Below, piece after piece: positions 1 through 9,691 of a DNA stretch of 64,000 nt. A program made the position numbers and the translations under genes. Source of the stretch: Atherinomorus stipes (Eukaryota; Chordata; Actinopteri; Atheriniformes; Atherinidae); the NCBI GenBank assembly GCA_023101725.1, contig JALJCO010010184.1:96147-160146 (forward strand), given 5' to 3'. The notes beneath the pieces were generated by a model. That model saw only the letters and a program-made list of their open reading frames with translations. It was not told the DNA's origin and ran no database searches. The stretch's first letter is position 1; each line of letters starts with the position of its first letter.

Positions 1-149
1 AACCAATCAGCCTGCTGTTTCGAAATCCCCCCCCCCCCCCCCCCCCAAATGCAAATTTCGCAATATTTCATCGTTCCTATACAAAATTTAATAGAAATTC
101 AGGAAATATTGTGAGATTTTGTAACAGAACGATGAAATCTCCCAAGATT

Positions 150-411
150 TTGTAAGTAAAATAGATCAATGCCGCGTTTATAGATATCGATTTGATATGA
201 AAATATCGTGATATTTCAGTTTATTGATATTTTTTCCCACCCCTATTTTTTAAAGTGTCGAAAATGGATAAGAAAACTGTTATTTGCAATGACTGCTTCT
301 TTTTTTTTAGCTTTAATATCAATATCTATATCAATATCGGTTACCTGCCACATGAGTTAAAAATATCTGCATATCAGATATTGGCCAAAATTCCAATATC
401 GTGCATCCCTA
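150..411. mobile_element. hAT-type MITE remnants in igfbp5 intron 1
   Basis: The stretch is full of ATATCG/GATATT motifs and has two hAT-like ends on the plus strand: one reading into CCCACCCCTA near 245 and one reading ATATCGTGCATCCCTA ending at 411. TAGGGATG/CATCCCTA ends are typical of non-autonomous hAT elements in fish. The left ends and target duplications are not clear, so the outer limit is approximate. It lies in the visible part of igfbp5 intron 1. No coding capacity. Confidence 0.5.
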
Positions 412-1120
412 CAAATGGCCCTGTTTCCCTTCTTTTTCTGTCTGGACCAACTTCACATCTCCAGCAGAGGAGTGTGAGTGATGGATAAGTGGAGAAAATG
501 GGGGGGGGGGGGGGAATCGTGTTTTTTTTTTACAGACACTTGTTAAAGAGCATTGAACATTAAAGGCGCAGTCCCCTGTTAATATTCCAACATAAATAAA
601 CAGCCCACACTCTTTTCATAAAGCTCCCACCAGGAAAACTCTCCCGTCATCCAAATCTCAACATCCCAGAGAAGTCGACTACCTGGATCTGTGTCAACCG
701 CAGTCGGTCAGCCGCAGATTACCTCCCAACCGGAGCCTTTTCTCCGTGTTCGCGTGCTGCCTTCCGAGCCTCCCACCTTTACGGTGCATTTGCGCCTCCG
801 CAGAGAGCCGCAATAAGCTGCTGCAGACAGTTTACTGCAGGCTGTGGATAGAAGTTAATCAGATGGCACCTCAAACCATCTGTCAAACAAACGGTCTGTC
901 AGAGACCAGAGCCGCGCGTGATCACCAACTCTTGGTTTCAGAGTTGGGGAAGGAGCGCGAGACTCTGCCTGAGCAGAACTAAGAGCCAGTCTGGCTGTAA
1001 AACATTTAGCGAAGTTTAATCCCGAAGATGTCACCAAACCAAGAGAGTTCTTTACGCATTCACAACAAATCACTCGTTTTTTCTTCCCTTTCCATCATGC
1101 ATTCAGCAGCCGGTGCGCGC

Positions 1121-1126
1121 GCTTAC
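1121..1126 (-). other. igfbp5: Splice donor of igfbp5 intron 1
   Basis: The minus strand reads CCCGTAG|GTAAGC, a good match to the AG|GTRAG consensus. It lies directly after the end of homology to the IGFBP N-terminal domain. A second GT four bases upstream (GTAGGT) is possible but weaker. Intron 1 continues to the left edge of the window, and 412-1120 shows nothing else recognisable. Confidence 0.8.
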
Positions 1127-1460
1127 CTACGGGCGGGAGGGCAGGTTTGTATCCCTTCTCGTTGGTGCACATTCCCCTGCCGTGGAGAAGAGCGTGCAGG
1201 GGTTTCTCCTCCCCGCTCCGGGGCAGGCAGCGGAGGCCCTGGGTGCACGTCCCGGTGTACACGCCGCACGCCGCGCCCTCAGACAGCGCGCACGTCAGGC
1301 AGCAGCCGCAGCCCGGCTCCTTGACCAGCTGGCAGCCGACCGGGACCGGAGGGCACATGGACAGCGCCTTCTCGTCACACGGCTCGCACGGGACGTACGA
1401 GCCCAAACACCCGGACAGCCCCAAGATAAATGTCACCAAGAGGCAGAAACTCAGAAACAT
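1127..1460 (-). CDS. igfbp5: IGFBP5 exon 1 (insulin-like growth factor-binding protein 5), partial
   Basis: Secreted protein that binds insulin-like growth factors and controls their access to the IGF1 receptor. The exon encodes about 111 residues. The ATG at 1460-1458 is followed by a hydrophobic signal peptide (about residues 1-20), then the IGFBP N-terminal domain with 12 cysteines, including the family signature GCGCC. The stretches CEPCDEKALSMCPP and EEKPLHALLHGRG are characteristic of IGFBP5 rather than of other IGFBPs. An upstream in-frame GTG would add six residues, but a eukaryotic start at the ATG directly before the signal peptide is far more likely. The exon ends in phase 1 at an AG|GTAAGC donor, the expected place for the first IGFBP intron. 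The later exons (linker and thyroglobulin type-1 domain) would lie left of this window. I cannot tell the two teleost paralogues (5a, 5b) apart from this exon. Confidence 0.95.
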
Positions 1461-1700
1461 CGTTGGCGTTCTCTTCACTTTATACCATAAAGCTCAAATG
1501 CGAGGAGGAGGAGGGGGAGAAGCGGAGCCTGGTCTAATGGACACAATGCCTCAGTCAGATAATCCGATTTTTACAGTTAAAGCCAAGAGTCTTTATCCAA
1601 GAGTGGTGCTATCTATAAAAAAAATACTAATAAAAATCATGAATGCCGGCTCCTCGCCGTGCACTCTGCAAAGTGATTTAAAATAACCAATTAAAAAATA
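1461..1700 (-). promoter_or_regulatory. igfbp5: Candidate igfbp5 5' UTR and core promoter
   Basis: Reading upstream from the igfbp5 ATG on the minus strand there is about 200 bp of mixed sequence, then an ATTGG (inverted CCAAT) followed by TTATTTTAAA, a TATA-like stretch, at about 1677-1690. A start site about 30 bp downstream would give a 5' UTR of about 190 nt. This is a pattern guess: vertebrate IGFBP5 promoters are known to carry a TATA box, but the element is not proved here and other A/T-rich stretches are nearby. An upstream ATG (near 1640) would lie in this leader. Confidence 0.3.
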
Positions 1701-3608
1701 TATATATTGCTATTTTGTTGTTCTTTTTTCCTCCGGAGATATTCCCCTCTGCAGGAGCAAAGCGAGTCTGTGCATAAAATCTCAACTTCAGCTTGGACTC
1801 CGGTACTTTCTCCAGCACAAGTTCCTGAGCAGACTGATCAACTTGAGACCTGCCTTGCCTTTTTAAAAACAGCCGTGCCCAAACCCCTAACTATGAATAC
1901 GCTAAGCAGCAGGGAAGGGAGGCGCACTTGTTCCATGTCCTGGCACTCAGCCAAACATTTTTTTTTTTTTTTTTTGTCCCCAGCAGGAGGATGGCTCTTT
2001 CACCCTGAGGGCTGAACTGATACGGAGGTGCAACAAGGAGCAACAGTTAGAAAAAAAAAGAGAAAGAGGGAAAGACGCAATCCTCTCCGGGGAACAAATA
2101 TGCACAAAGAGAACTCCGTATGTTTTCTGGAACTTTGCACATTCACTGCGCAAAGCTCGCGAATGAAAACCCCAGTTTGAGTCATGATTGCCTCATTTTG
2201 CCAGCGGAATATCCCCGGGAAGGAAAAGAGGGTGCGAACCTCCTTTTCTTGATCGGAAAAGGAAAAAGGTGTGTGTCTGTGTGTGTCTGTGTGTGTGTGC
2301 GAGGGGAATATTACTGAATCATCCACTTTATGTATTAAAAATGAGCCGGAACCAAAAGGATTTGCGTTCATTTTCGCTCCTAACTCGCGCTTCTCCTTTG
2401 TTTGGGTAACACCGCTGCGCTCTGGATGTCACCTTTAAAGCTGCACCTGTTGCTTCCGTCGGACACCATTTGCGTTTGCCAGAAGGGAAATCCACCAACA
2501 AGATCTCTTTCTGCCCCTCTCTCTCTTTCACGCACGGGCGCGCGGACAGAGGGAGGCATGGGATGTCAAAAGTCTGAGATTTGAGGCAAATAAAAGCCTG
2601 AACGCAGCTGCGCTGCTCAGTGAACACCTGGTTGCGCCAGCGTCTGCGTCACATGCGCAATCTGAATAAGTCCGGTTGGGTTCTGCTTCCACAGCACCAC
2701 CCGTCCGGGCGTGTTCGCTACACCAGTTGTTCATATCTGCTCCTTCATATTGTGTCTTGCAGCCCCGCATTTGCAGACTCGGGATCGTCTGAGGCTCGCG
2801 CAGCTGCTGACCACCAGAAGTCGCTGTTAACAACGCTAAACCCTGCAGAGGAGCTCTCCGAGCCTCTCTGCATACCTGCACTGTTAAAAACAGAAAAACT
2901 CTAATAGTTCAGATTTTTTTCTTTGTTTTTTTACATCCCCCCCCCCCAATTTTTTAAAAATACGGAATAATAACGATGAAATTATGGAAACTGGCTGTGA
3001 ATTTACAAGACACATGAAATAACATGAAAAGCCTGTAACTGTAATAAGACATGAAGTTTCCTCTCTTTTCTTTTTTTTTAAAAGATGCCATTTCATTTCA
3101 CACATAAGAATGTTAAAATACATTTTCAGTGTTTTTCTGATAATATTTCTTCATTGCAAAAGAAAAAATGCTTTTGGTAATTTCATCTAATTACACTCTA
3201 AAAAGAGTTTCTGGGCTGTAGTTGATATTAAAGACTTCTTTACATTGATCTAATGTAATTATTTGGTTTGGTGATTATTTTTTTTTAGTCAAATCAACTT
3301 AAAAACCCATCTCTCTCTAATCTGAAACAAGTTTTTACTTTAACTCAAACTAAATTCATTAAACATTAGAAAAAAAAAAAACAGTGGGGATGTATTTTTC
3401 TAGGACAAATGAAACAAAAAAAAATGCCTAGCATTAATGTAAATGGGGAAAATAAACGTTAGAGATAAAATATTAAGGGATTTATTTAGATTAAACCCTG
3501 AGCTTAGAAAAACATAAAAAGACTACTTGAATTAGGTATTATTTATCAGGATTTAGATCAGAAATAGCTTAACAATTGAAGCATCTTTCAGGCTATATAC
3601 TTAACCCT
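1701..3608. other. igfbp5 5' flank, no further gene seen
   Basis: Proximal upstream sequence of igfbp5. It contains a poly-T run (about 1959-1975), an interrupted GT microsatellite (about 2268-2302) and A/T-rich runs after 2900. The part at 2020-2880 is less repetitive and relatively GC-rich, so it is the most likely place for upstream regulatory DNA, but I cannot identify specific sites. Short open frames here look like chance. Confidence 0.5.
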
Positions 3609-3610
3609 TA

Positions 3611-5100
3611 CAGTGGGTGCAGAAAGTATTCAGACCCTTTTAAACTTTTCACTCTTTGTTTCACTGCAGCCATTTGCTACAAAATAAAAAAAGTTCATGT
3701 TATTTCTCATTAATGTCACTCAGCACCCCATCTTGACAGAAAAAAAAACAGAAATGTAGAAATTTTTGCAAATGTATTGAAAAAAAAGCGAAACTGAAAT
3801 ATGACATGGTCATAAGTATTCAGTACTTTGCTCAGTACTGAGTAGAAGTACTTCTGAGCTGGTACAGCCATGAGTCTTCTTGGGAATGATGCAACAAGTG
3901 TTCCACACCTGGATTTGGGATCCTCTGGTTCTTCTTGCAGATCCTCTCCAGTTCTGTCAGGTTGGATGGTGAACGGTGGTGTTCAGCCATCTTCAGGTCT
4001 CTCAGAGATGCTCAGTTGGGTTTAAGTCAGGGTTCTGGCTGGGCCGGTCCAGAATGGTCCAGAGTGGTTCTGATCCACTCCTTTGTTATTTCAGCTGTGT
4101 GTGAGGGTCATTGTCTTGTTGGAAGGTGAACCTTCGGCCCAGTCTGAGCTCCTGAACTCTGGAAGAGCTTTTCTTCCAGGATCTCTGTACTTGGTCGCAT
4201 TCATCTTTCCTTCAACTGCAACCAGTCGTCCTGTCCCTGCAGCTGAAAAACACCCCCATACCATGATGCCGCCACCACCGTGCTTCACTGTTGGGATGGT
4301 ATTGGGCAGGTGATGAGCAGTGCCTGGTTTTCTCCTCACATACCGCTTAGAATTAACTCCAGAAAGTTCAATCTTGGTCTCATCAGACCAGAGAATCTTA
4401 TTTCTCACAGTCTGGGAGTCCTTCATGTGTTTTTGGTAAACTCTATGCGGGCTTTCATATGTCTGCACTGAGGAGAGGCTTCCATCGGGCCACTCTGCCA
4501 TAAAGCCCCGACTGGTGGAGGCTGCAGTGATACTGACTTTGTGGAACTTTCTCCATCTCCCTACTGCATCTCTGGAGCTCAGCCACAGTGATCTTTGGCT
4601 TCTTCTTTACTCTCTCACCAAGGCTCTTCTCCCACCATTGCTCAGTTTGGCTGGATGGCCGGGTCTAGGAAGAGTTCTGGTCGTCCCAAACTTCTTCCAT
4701 GTAAGGACTATGGAGGCCACCGTGCTCTTAGGAACCTTTAGTGCTGCAGAAACTCTTTTGTAACCTTGTCCAGATCTGTGCCTCGCCACAGTTCTGTCTC
4801 TGAGCTCCTTGGACAGTTCCTTCCACCTCATGATCCTCATTTGCTCTGACATGCACTGTGAGCTGGAAGCTCTTATATAGACAGGTGTGTGCCTTTCCTA
4901 ATCAAGTCCAATCAGTTTATTTAAACACAGCTGGACTCCAATGAAGGAGTAGAACCATCTCAAGGAGGATCAGAAGGAATGGACAGCATATGAGTTAAAT
5001 ATGAGTCACTGCAAAGGCTCTGAATACTTATGACCATGTCATATTTCAGTTTTTCTTTTTTAATACATTTACAAACATTTTTACATACCCGTACCCACTG
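3611..5100 (-). mobile_element. Tc1-like DNA transposon with complete ends
   Basis: A 1,490-bp element flanked on both sides by TA (3609-3610 and 5101-5102), the Tc1/mariner target duplication. The left end begins CAGTGGGTGC and the right end finishes GTACCCACTG. About 180 bp inside the left end and about 45-80 bp inside the right end there is a second inverted match (GAAATATGACATGGTCATAA and its complement). This gives the long, inner-and-outer inverted-repeat layout of IR/DR-type Tc1 elements. The transposase on the minus strand is broken (separate entry). The element sits inside an older repeat whose empty version is visible near 34.1 kb. Confidence 0.93.
4091..4852 (-). pseudogene. Tc1-like transposase, decayed
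   Basis: Remains of a DD34E transposase that would cut and paste the surrounding Tc1 element. From 4852 leftwards: MSEQMRIMRWKELSKELRD and an N-terminal helix-turn-helix region including VPKSTVASIV; then, after a break at about 4605, a second segment with WSDETKIEL (first catalytic Asp) and the conserved [19 protein letters not shown]. The second Asp (QQDND) and the catalytic Glu (PDLNPTEHL) are still readable further left, at about 4000-4130, but only in another frame and with stops between. The gene therefore has at least two frame changes and several stops and cannot make an active protein. Confidence 0.88.
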
Positions 5101-5102
5101 TA

Positions 5103-5240
5103 TATTGTGTTAGGGTAATTTTTGACCTGTTTTAAACTTTAGGTGTGTCAAAAGTGCCATTTGCCTTTTTTTTATTGGAATAACTATTTCCATCTAGCAA
5201 CAAAAAACATTTTTTTAAAATTTTGGTCAGTCCTTAACGT
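5103..5240 (+). repeat. Unclassified dispersed repeat, copy 1
   Basis: This stretch (with AAAAGTGCCATTTGCC and TATTGGAATAACTATTTCC) aligns with the reverse complement of about 33,960-34,130 (AAAAAGTGCCATTTACC, TATTGGAAAAAGATTTCG). The Tc1 element at 3611-5100 is inserted in it, so the repeat should continue to the left of 3609. No coding capacity or termini that I recognise. From 5241 to 5774 I see only A/T-rich sequence with another GGGTAATTTTTGATCTG block near 5735. Confidence 0.5.
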
Positions 5241-5774
5241 GGCTGCTGCCAGCTTATGGAACGGTTAGTCACGATACTCTATTTTTCATGGTAAGTCACT
5301 TCAGAGATTTAATGTGCTGTCAAAAAAAAATCTGCATTTGCAGTTGGGAGAATCGAGCTACTTGGCAAGTAAACGCCAAACTTGTCATCATTAGGACTGT
5401 TTGGAACAAATATGGAGCAACCGTCATTCATCAGCTTTACCACATATGATCAAATACTGAGATTCATGCATATTAAAACACAGACAGAATCATTGTTTTA
5501 CAATTGTCAATTTACCATTAATTTTCAATTTGCACATCTTATTGTGAGTAAGGTGAAGTTGTATTTATGAAAAGAAAGAACTTTTTGCCTTTTTTATTTG
5601 AAATTATTTATTTAAAAGGGACAATGCATTTTTTGGCATGTATACATTAAATTTGTACAAGTACAAAATTGCAGGATTATACTGTAGCCTTAGCTAATTT
5701 CCGTCCTCCCATTTTCCCCCAAATAAATCTGTAAGGGTAATTTTTGATCTGTAACACCACATATGTCACTATAG

Positions 5775-6165
5775 TAGGGACATATGAAAATTTCATACCA
5801 CGGTTATTGTGACCAAAATGATCACGGTTATCATTTTTATCACGGTACTATAGAAATACCCCCAGCATCTTAAAAATATCCAAAATGGGTCTAAATGTCT
5901 ACTTTGTCCTTTTTAAAAGGGGAAAAATCTCAAAAGAACTGTCCACGTGGGCGTCTTTGTTGCCTTCCTCCATTTTTTTCATAAATTAAACATCGCAAAC
6001 TGGAACTGCTGCTGCTTTTCCAGCCAATGAGCAGCATCACTGGGAGTTTTTCAAAGTGCAGTAATCAGTCAGGGTTTTAATGATAATTAAAATTTGAAAC
6101 GGTATTACTAATTGTTGGTAATTTTATCACGGTTAATCATTTTACCGGTAATCGTTACATCCCTA
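5775..6165. mobile_element. hAT MITE with perfect 8-bp target duplication
   Basis: A 391-bp non-autonomous element flanked by identical CACTATAG (5767-5774 and 6166-6173). It begins TAGGGACATATG and ends GTTACATCCCTA. The interior carries repeated (A)TCACGGTTA motifs typical of fish hAT MITEs. No reading frame. The intact 8-bp duplication suggests a fairly recent insertion. Confidence 0.9.
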
Positions 6166-6173
6166 CACTATAG

Positions 6174-6595
6174 TTAATAATTTTATGTTAAGAAAAAGAA
6201 TCAAACTCTTTTTTGGGGTTGTTGTACTCTAATAGTTGTCTCGTAGACTCAGATAACAATCTTGACCATTCTCATCCCCAAAGGAAATATAATGAGTGAA
6301 TCTGAACTGTTTTCAAGCAAAAAAACGAGTGGTGTTTATAAGATAAAAGGTCTATGTGGCCAAAAAAAAATCAACATTTGAAACAATGTTTCGGGGGACA
6401 TGAAGACATACTGAGCACACTATGAGGTGAAAAACAATAATGGATTTTCACAATTGTTTTTTGAGTATTTTAGGTAAAGTTAGATTTAGGGTCAAATTTG
6501 ACCCACCAACACTAAAGACGTCGGCAGCTTTTGAACACAGTAAAATGCCATGTTCATTCCTCACATCACCTACAGTACTGTTTGTCTTGTTGATC
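6174..6595. other. A/T-rich stretch without recognised feature
   Basis: It holds a GGGTCAAATTTGACCC palindrome near 6490, a kind of motif common in fish interspersed repeats. No gene or complete element is visible. Confidence 0.4.
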
Positions 6596-6599
6596 TCAA

Positions 6600-7245
6600 G
6601 CCAATGAGAAACACTCAAACCTCTGAGATCGCTTTATAATCAGGCTCTGAAGATACTCAATAAAAATCCTCTTTGTTATCATCACTGTAACATCCTCAGC
6701 AAATACAAAATCCTCACTTTTGATCATTTTATCTGCTACACAAGTTTAAGAACAGTCTTTAAAATCATCAATAATACTGCTCCACCCCCACTGAAACAAC
6801 TCAAACTTTATTCTGATCAAACAAACCGAACATCTCGCTCCACGACTCACAGAAACTGCGCCGTTCCACAAAGATCATCTGCCTTTGCACAAACAGCTTT
6901 TCCTTTTCAGACCATCAGACAGTGGAACCAGCTCCCAGACAGTCTGAAACTGCTGTAGACATAAACCAGTTCTCTACTAATCTGAAGAAGTAGTCTTCCT
7001 CACAAACTGTGTCAGCATCAGTCCAGCTAATCTGTAAACTATTTTATTACTACAGTAACTGTGTGTATATTTTATATGTATTTCTTAGTATCACAGACCA
7101 AATGTAGTTTGTTGTAATGTGTTTTTAAATGTGTGTACCTGCCCGGGGACAACGGATGGAAATTAGCAATAGCTAAATCTGAAAAACACCTCTTCTTTTA
7201 AAGATTAATGTATTTTGTACACTGTCCCTGAAAAATAAACTAAAC
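6600..7245 (+). mobile_element. LINE 3' end, 5'-truncated (L2/CR1-like)
   Basis: A frame open from about 6608 to the stop at 6956-6958 encodes the C-terminal tail of a non-LTR retrotransposon polyprotein. It includes YKILTFDHFICYTSLRTVF, NNTAPPPLKQL and FQTIRQWNQLPDSLKLL, the 'WN-LP' ending typical of jockey-superfamily LINEs. A 3' UTR follows with TGCCCGGGGACAACGGATGG and ends near TGTCCCTGAAAAATAAACTA. The reverse transcriptase and endonuclease are absent, as expected from 5' truncation during insertion. The family label is a judgement from motifs only. Confidence 0.75.
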
Positions 7246-7289
7246 AAAGTTTAATCCACATTATAACAGTTTTTATCAGAGTTGCAGCT

Positions 7290-8580
7290 TTAGTGTTTGG
7301 AAAAAAAAAGGGAAAATTGTTGTGAAAAATGGGACTCCAAAAAAAAAAGAGGGAAAATTTATTTTTTTTTTTTAAAAAAAAAATTTTTATATTTTTTCTT
7401 TAAATAAAAAAAAAATAAATTTATATATATTTATTTAGGAGTTAGTCTTTTCTACAAAAATTTTTTTATAAATAATTTATTTTTTTTTTGAAAAAATAAA
7501 TTCTCTAGAGATAATCTAAATTTTTATAGTTATTTGTATGTTTTTTTTTTTTTTTTTTTTCTCTGTCCACATAATCCTTTATTAAATTATTATATGGTTT
7601 TGGGTGGGGTTTTTACACCTTTAAACCTTTTTGAAATGTTGTTTATTTATTTAAGTTTTGTGTTGGGGTAAAAAGCGCCACTCTTTCTCTTTTTCCCTAA
7701 TAATAAGAATTAAAAAAAAACAACCTCCCTGAGACAGTTTTTATTTTTTAATAATAAAATGAATGAAGGTCAAGATGCATCTTTCTAGTTTTTTCTAATT
7801 TTTTTTTTATTTTTTTTTAAAATTTTTTTTTTTCCTTTTATCCAATGTTGAATAATTATTTTTTAAACTAAAAAATCTTAAAAAAAAAAAAAAAAAAATA
7901 ATTTATTATTTTTTTTTTTTTTTTAAAATAGGGGAAAAAAAATATTTTAGTTTTTCTTAATTATTTTAAATTTTTTTTTAAATTTTTTTTTTCATTGGGT
8001 CTACAAATGTAAAAACCCAAACCCCACCCCCCCTCCAACAACAACTAAAACAATAACTATAAAAAAAAATAAAAAAAAAATGAAAAAAAATTGGGGGCAA
8101 TTTTTTTTTTATTTTTTTAATTAAAAGTTATTTTTATTATATAAATAATATAAAAATGGATAGGTGGGCCGGCGGGGCGGGCCCCCGCTTGCGGCGGGGG
8201 GTCCCCCCGCCGGGGGGGAACCGTTGTTTAACCGAAAATTTTTAAAAACAAAAAAAGTTGGGGACAAAAATTAAAATAAAAAATAAAAAAAATATTAAAT
8301 TAGATAAAGGGAGAGAAGGCGGGTCAATTTGAGTCTACAATTTACTCCGATTTTTATTTTTTAGTTTTTAATTTTTTACTTTAAATCTTTTATACCTCCC
8401 TTTTTCCTCAGTTGGATTTGGGTGTGGGGTTGGGGTGGGCTGGGTTGGTTGGCTGGCACATATAAATTAAGGGGACATAAAACCCGGATCTATCTATTCT
8501 ATAGGGTCATGGTTACTTAGAGGAGAAAAGGAAAAACCACAGCAGAGATAATAAACAAAAAATCATCCCCGAAAAAAAAC
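7290..8580. repeat. Low-complexity A/T homopolymer region, possible artefact
   Basis: About 1.3 kb dominated by alternating runs of A and T (many of 8-18 bases). It contains one abrupt GC-rich block at 8160-8225 in which CCCCCGC and GCGGGGG segments can pair as a hairpin. There is no usable reading frame and no recognisable element. The texture, random-length homopolymers with no repeat period, is unlike the other A/T-rich regions here and looks like an error-rich consensus as much as real DNA. Confidence 0.6.
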
Positions 8581-8587
8581 AAAACCA

Positions 8588-8793
8588 GTGGTGGTCTGGT
8601 TAAAAGGCGTTGTGCTGCGATGATGTCATGCGATCATGTAGTAGCGCTATCCAGTTAATACTCCGCCTACAGGGTAAGGGTACAGTTTGCTGTGGGGACG
8701 CAATGTGAAATCAACATATCCATACCAAAACCTACCCGACCCAACCCAGCCTGACCCAACCCGACCCAGACCCACGGGTGGAAACTGGGCTTT
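8588..8793 (-). mobile_element. MITE of the CCCCATTTCCACC family, partial
   Basis: The reverse complement matches the first 190 bp of the copy at 41,346-41,820: shared GGTGGAAAC terminus, GACCCAACC-type repeats, TGTGGGGACGCAATGTGA, and the stretch with AGTAGCGCTATC and ACTCCGCCTACAGG. It ends at the terminus reading GGGTGGAAACTGGGC. The other end is not seen; it may be lost in the low-quality stretch to its left. Non-coding. Confidence 0.65.
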
Positions 8794-9478
8794 TTTACAG
8801 GCTGCTTGGACCAGAAGATCCAAGTGAAAACCAGAGCTTTGCTAAGCTAGCTTTTATGTGTCAGCTCATCATTGCTGTACAGTATGCCTTGAACGAGGTG
8901 TTTTTTGTGCCAGAATAATCACCAGGTTTAAGGAGTCCATCCAAACAGCTACCAGGAAAGAAACAGGGTAGACCCTAACAGAGGTCACCAGTCCACTACA
9001 GGGCACAGTATGTATCATTTTATTTTAGAGAGGCTTCAGAGAACAGTGGGTGGATGACCTGGAGGTCCAGATGGAGCTAAGGAGACTGAAACTTTGGAAA
9101 AAGAGCAGATGGTTGCCAAATGAAGGCTGGTTGTTTGATCCTGGATCTCTGTGTCCCTGAGCAAGACCCTACCAGGATCCTGAACTCTAACAATCATTAC
9201 TGTATTAAAGATAAAAGTGCTTTGGGTGTTCAGCAAGGCTAGAAAGGCTCTATATACGTGCAGTCCATTTACCATCTCCAAGGACTTTGTCTTATTTCTG
9301 TAGGTCATCCTCTTTATAGATAACTCTTTGAGTCTAAGAGATTACTTTTTATTTTTCTATTGTGCAAAAGGACAATACAGTGACATGGGCAGACAGACAG
9401 AATGTGACTAAATGCAGAATGCAACAACAAACAGCACTGGTGGTTTTTACACGTGTGTGTGTAACTTGTAAGTATAAA
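8794..9478. other. No recognised feature
   Basis: Ordinary mixed sequence; I see no convincing gene, terminal repeat or tandem array. Confidence 0.4.
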
Positions 9479-9689
9479 CACTACTCACAAAAAGTTAGGG
9501 ATATTTGGGTTTTTGTATGATGTTAGAATGAACTTAAAATCCAAATTGTATGAGATGGAGGAATTACTTCATCATAGTTCCAGTCAAATGCCCAACATTC
9601 ATGATATAATATCAATAAGGTGTGAACATTTCACATTTTCCTTAAATTATAACCGAAAGTTGAATATCCCGAACTTTTTGTGAGTAGTG
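9479..9689. mobile_element. Mariner-like MITE
   Basis: A 211-bp element with near-perfect inverted ends: CACTACTCACAAAAAGTT at the left and AACTTTTTGTGAGTAGTG at the right, extended inward by AGGGATAT/ATATCCCG. TA follows the right end; the left flank reads AA, so one target base has changed or the true end is a base away. No reading frame. Confidence 0.82.
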
Positions 9690-9691
9690 TA

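Noticed and set aside
1113..1686. Plus-strand open frames over the igfbp5 exon
   Set aside because: They are antisense shadows of the IGFBP5 exon in GC-rich sequence; the minus-strand frame has the cysteine pattern and signal peptide.
2268..2302. GT tract as a regulatory element of igfbp5
   Set aside because: It is a short interrupted microsatellite, and nothing in the sequence supports a regulatory role.
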